Below the pieces are notes generated by a model, which saw only the letters and a list, made by a program, of their open reading frames with translations, ran no database searches and was not told the DNA's origin. Below, one piece after another: positions 4,829-5,572 of a DNA stretch of 5,572 nucleotides. The position numbers and the translations under genes were made by a program. The stretch lies in NCBI GenBank assembly GCA_964467005.1, contig CAYXPI010000213.1, forward strand, positions 1 through 5,572, read 5' to 3'. The DNA is from Thermohalobaculum sp964467005. Lineage in GTDB: Bacteria > Pseudomonadota > Alphaproteobacteria > Rhodobacterales > Rhodobacteraceae. Within the stretch, counting starts at the first letter, position 1. Each line of letters begins with the position of its first letter.

Positions 4829-5572
4829 GTGTCGTCGTCCTCGGCCTTCGAGCCGCCGCCCTTGCCCTTGCGCCGGCCGCCCGAGCCCGAGCTCACATCC
4901 GAGCCCGGCGCGGTGCCGCCATTGGCCGCGGCCACCACCGGCTTCTTCTTGAAGCTCTTTTTGATGTTGCCGAGGAGATCCACATCCACCCCCTGGCTCC
5001 GCATGATGAGGTACTGCTGGATGATCGTGAGCGTGTTGTTCGCGGTCCAGTAGATCACCAGGCCGACGGCGAACTGGCCCAGCATGAACATGAAGACCCA
5101 GGGCAGCCAGGCGAAGATCATCTGCTGAGTCGGGTCCGTGGGCGCCGGGTTCAGCTTCTGCTGCAGCCACATCGTGACGCCCATCAGGATCGGGAAGATG
5201 CCGATGGAAAAGATCGTGAGGATCGCCGGGATCTCCCAGGGGAAGAGGCCGAAGAGCGTCATCCAGGAGGACGGGTCCGGCGCCGAGAGGTCGTCGATCC
5301 AGCCGAGGAACGGCGCGTGCCGCATCTCGATGGTCACGAACAGCACCTTGTAGAGCGCGAAGAAGATCGGGATCTGAAGGAGGATCGGCAAGCAGCCGGA
5401 GGCCGGGTTCACCTTCTCCTTCTTGTAGAGCTCCATCATCTCCTGCTGGAGCTTCATCCGGTCGTCGCCCGCGCGCTCCCTGATCTTCTCCATCTCGGGC
5501 TGGAGCGCCTTCATTTTCGACATCGAGACATAGGACTTGTAGGCGAGCGGGAAGAGCACCGCCTTCACCAAC
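4825..5572 (-). CDS. yidC: Membrane protein insertase YidC (Oxa1 family), 3' part
   Basis: YidC inserts and folds inner-membrane proteins, alone or together with SecYEG. The visible 248 residues are the C-terminal part; the gene runs off the right edge, so the periplasmic P1 domain and first helices are missing. From its left end the fragment reads LVKAVLFPLAYKSYVSMSKM. Its Lys3 lines up, by my unaided alignment, with the conserved hydrophilic-groove arginine (Arg366 in E. coli). Next come the charged cytoplasmic hairpin (about 20-52), the core VNPASGCLPILLQIPIFFALY (about 54-74, a transmembrane helix), helices around 113-137 and 150-187, and TIIQQYLI. The tail (about 200-248) is basic (IKKSFKKK), then Gly/Ser-rich with RRKGKGGGSK, and ends EDDDT. 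Such extended basic tails in some alphaproteobacterial YidC proteins are associated with ribosome binding. The TTG at 5571 is an internal codon. The stop overlaps the MOSC start. Confidence 0.96.
   Translation of the reverse strand, partial: LVKAVLFPLAYKSYVSMSKMKALQPEMEKIRERAGDDRMKLQQEMMELYKKEKVNPASGCLPILLQIPIFFALYKVLFVTIEMRHAPFLGWIDDLSAPDPSSWMTLFGLFPWEIPAILTIFSIGIFPILMGVTMWLQQKLNPAPTDPTQQMIFAWLPWVFMFMLGQFAVGLVIYWTANNTLTIIQQYLIMRSQGVDVDLLGNIKKSFKKKPVVAAANGGTAPGSDVSSGSGGRRKGKGGGSKAEDDDT
4838..4842 (-). promoter_or_regulatory. Ribosome binding site of the MOSC gene, inside the yidC 3' end
   Basis: GAGGA on the minus strand lies nine bases before the ATG at 4828 and within the last codons of yidC, which encode its acidic tail (EDDD). 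It fixes the MOSC start at the ATGA overlap. Confidence 0.6.

Overview
The window is strongly GC-rich and almost fully coding. Nearly every codon ends in G or C. The gene content and order (yidC, then a MOSC protein, then engB; a proton-pumping transhydrogenase pntB; DUF4214 proteins of the calcium-dependent secreted type) suggest an alphaproteobacterium, most likely Rhodobacterales. This is an inference from protein resemblance and remembered gene order, not from a database search.

Left, plus strand: positions 1-242 hold the last 79 codons of pntB, including its NADP(H)-binding residues. Four bases later comes a 279-residue membrane-anchored alpha/beta hydrolase of the ABHD13/Bem46 type (247-1086). 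It has a complete Ser-Asp-His triad and is probably co-transcribed with pntAB.

Middle, minus strand: two genes lie in tandem (2354-3280, then 1091-2329). Their products of 308 and 412 residues both end in a DUF4214 domain plus a short tail. Their N-terminal beta-sandwich modules differ: the larger protein has a PPC-like module and a bacterial Ig/cadherin-like module. Both are very acidic, lack Lys and Cys, have no Sec signal peptide, and end in hydrophobic residues. This fits export by a type I secretion system, although neither carries RTX nonapeptides. The larger gene meets the hydrolase gene tail to tail: only four bases separate the two stop codons, and a 14-bp perfect palindrome covers both.

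Right, minus strand: yidC (3' two thirds, running off the right edge), a MOSC-domain protein and engB are transcribed in that order. They are joined by two 4-base stop/start overlaps (ATGA and GTGA), so this is a tightly coupled housekeeping operon. A 145-bp gap (3281-3425) separates engB from the DUF4214 pair and holds the pair's ribosome binding site and possibly a promoter.

The least understood part is the DUF4214 gene pair, and it is the best candidate for something undescribed. The other genes are ordinary members of known families. The window has no RNA gene, CRISPR array, insertion sequence or attachment site that I can support, and no gene-free stretch longer than 145 bp.
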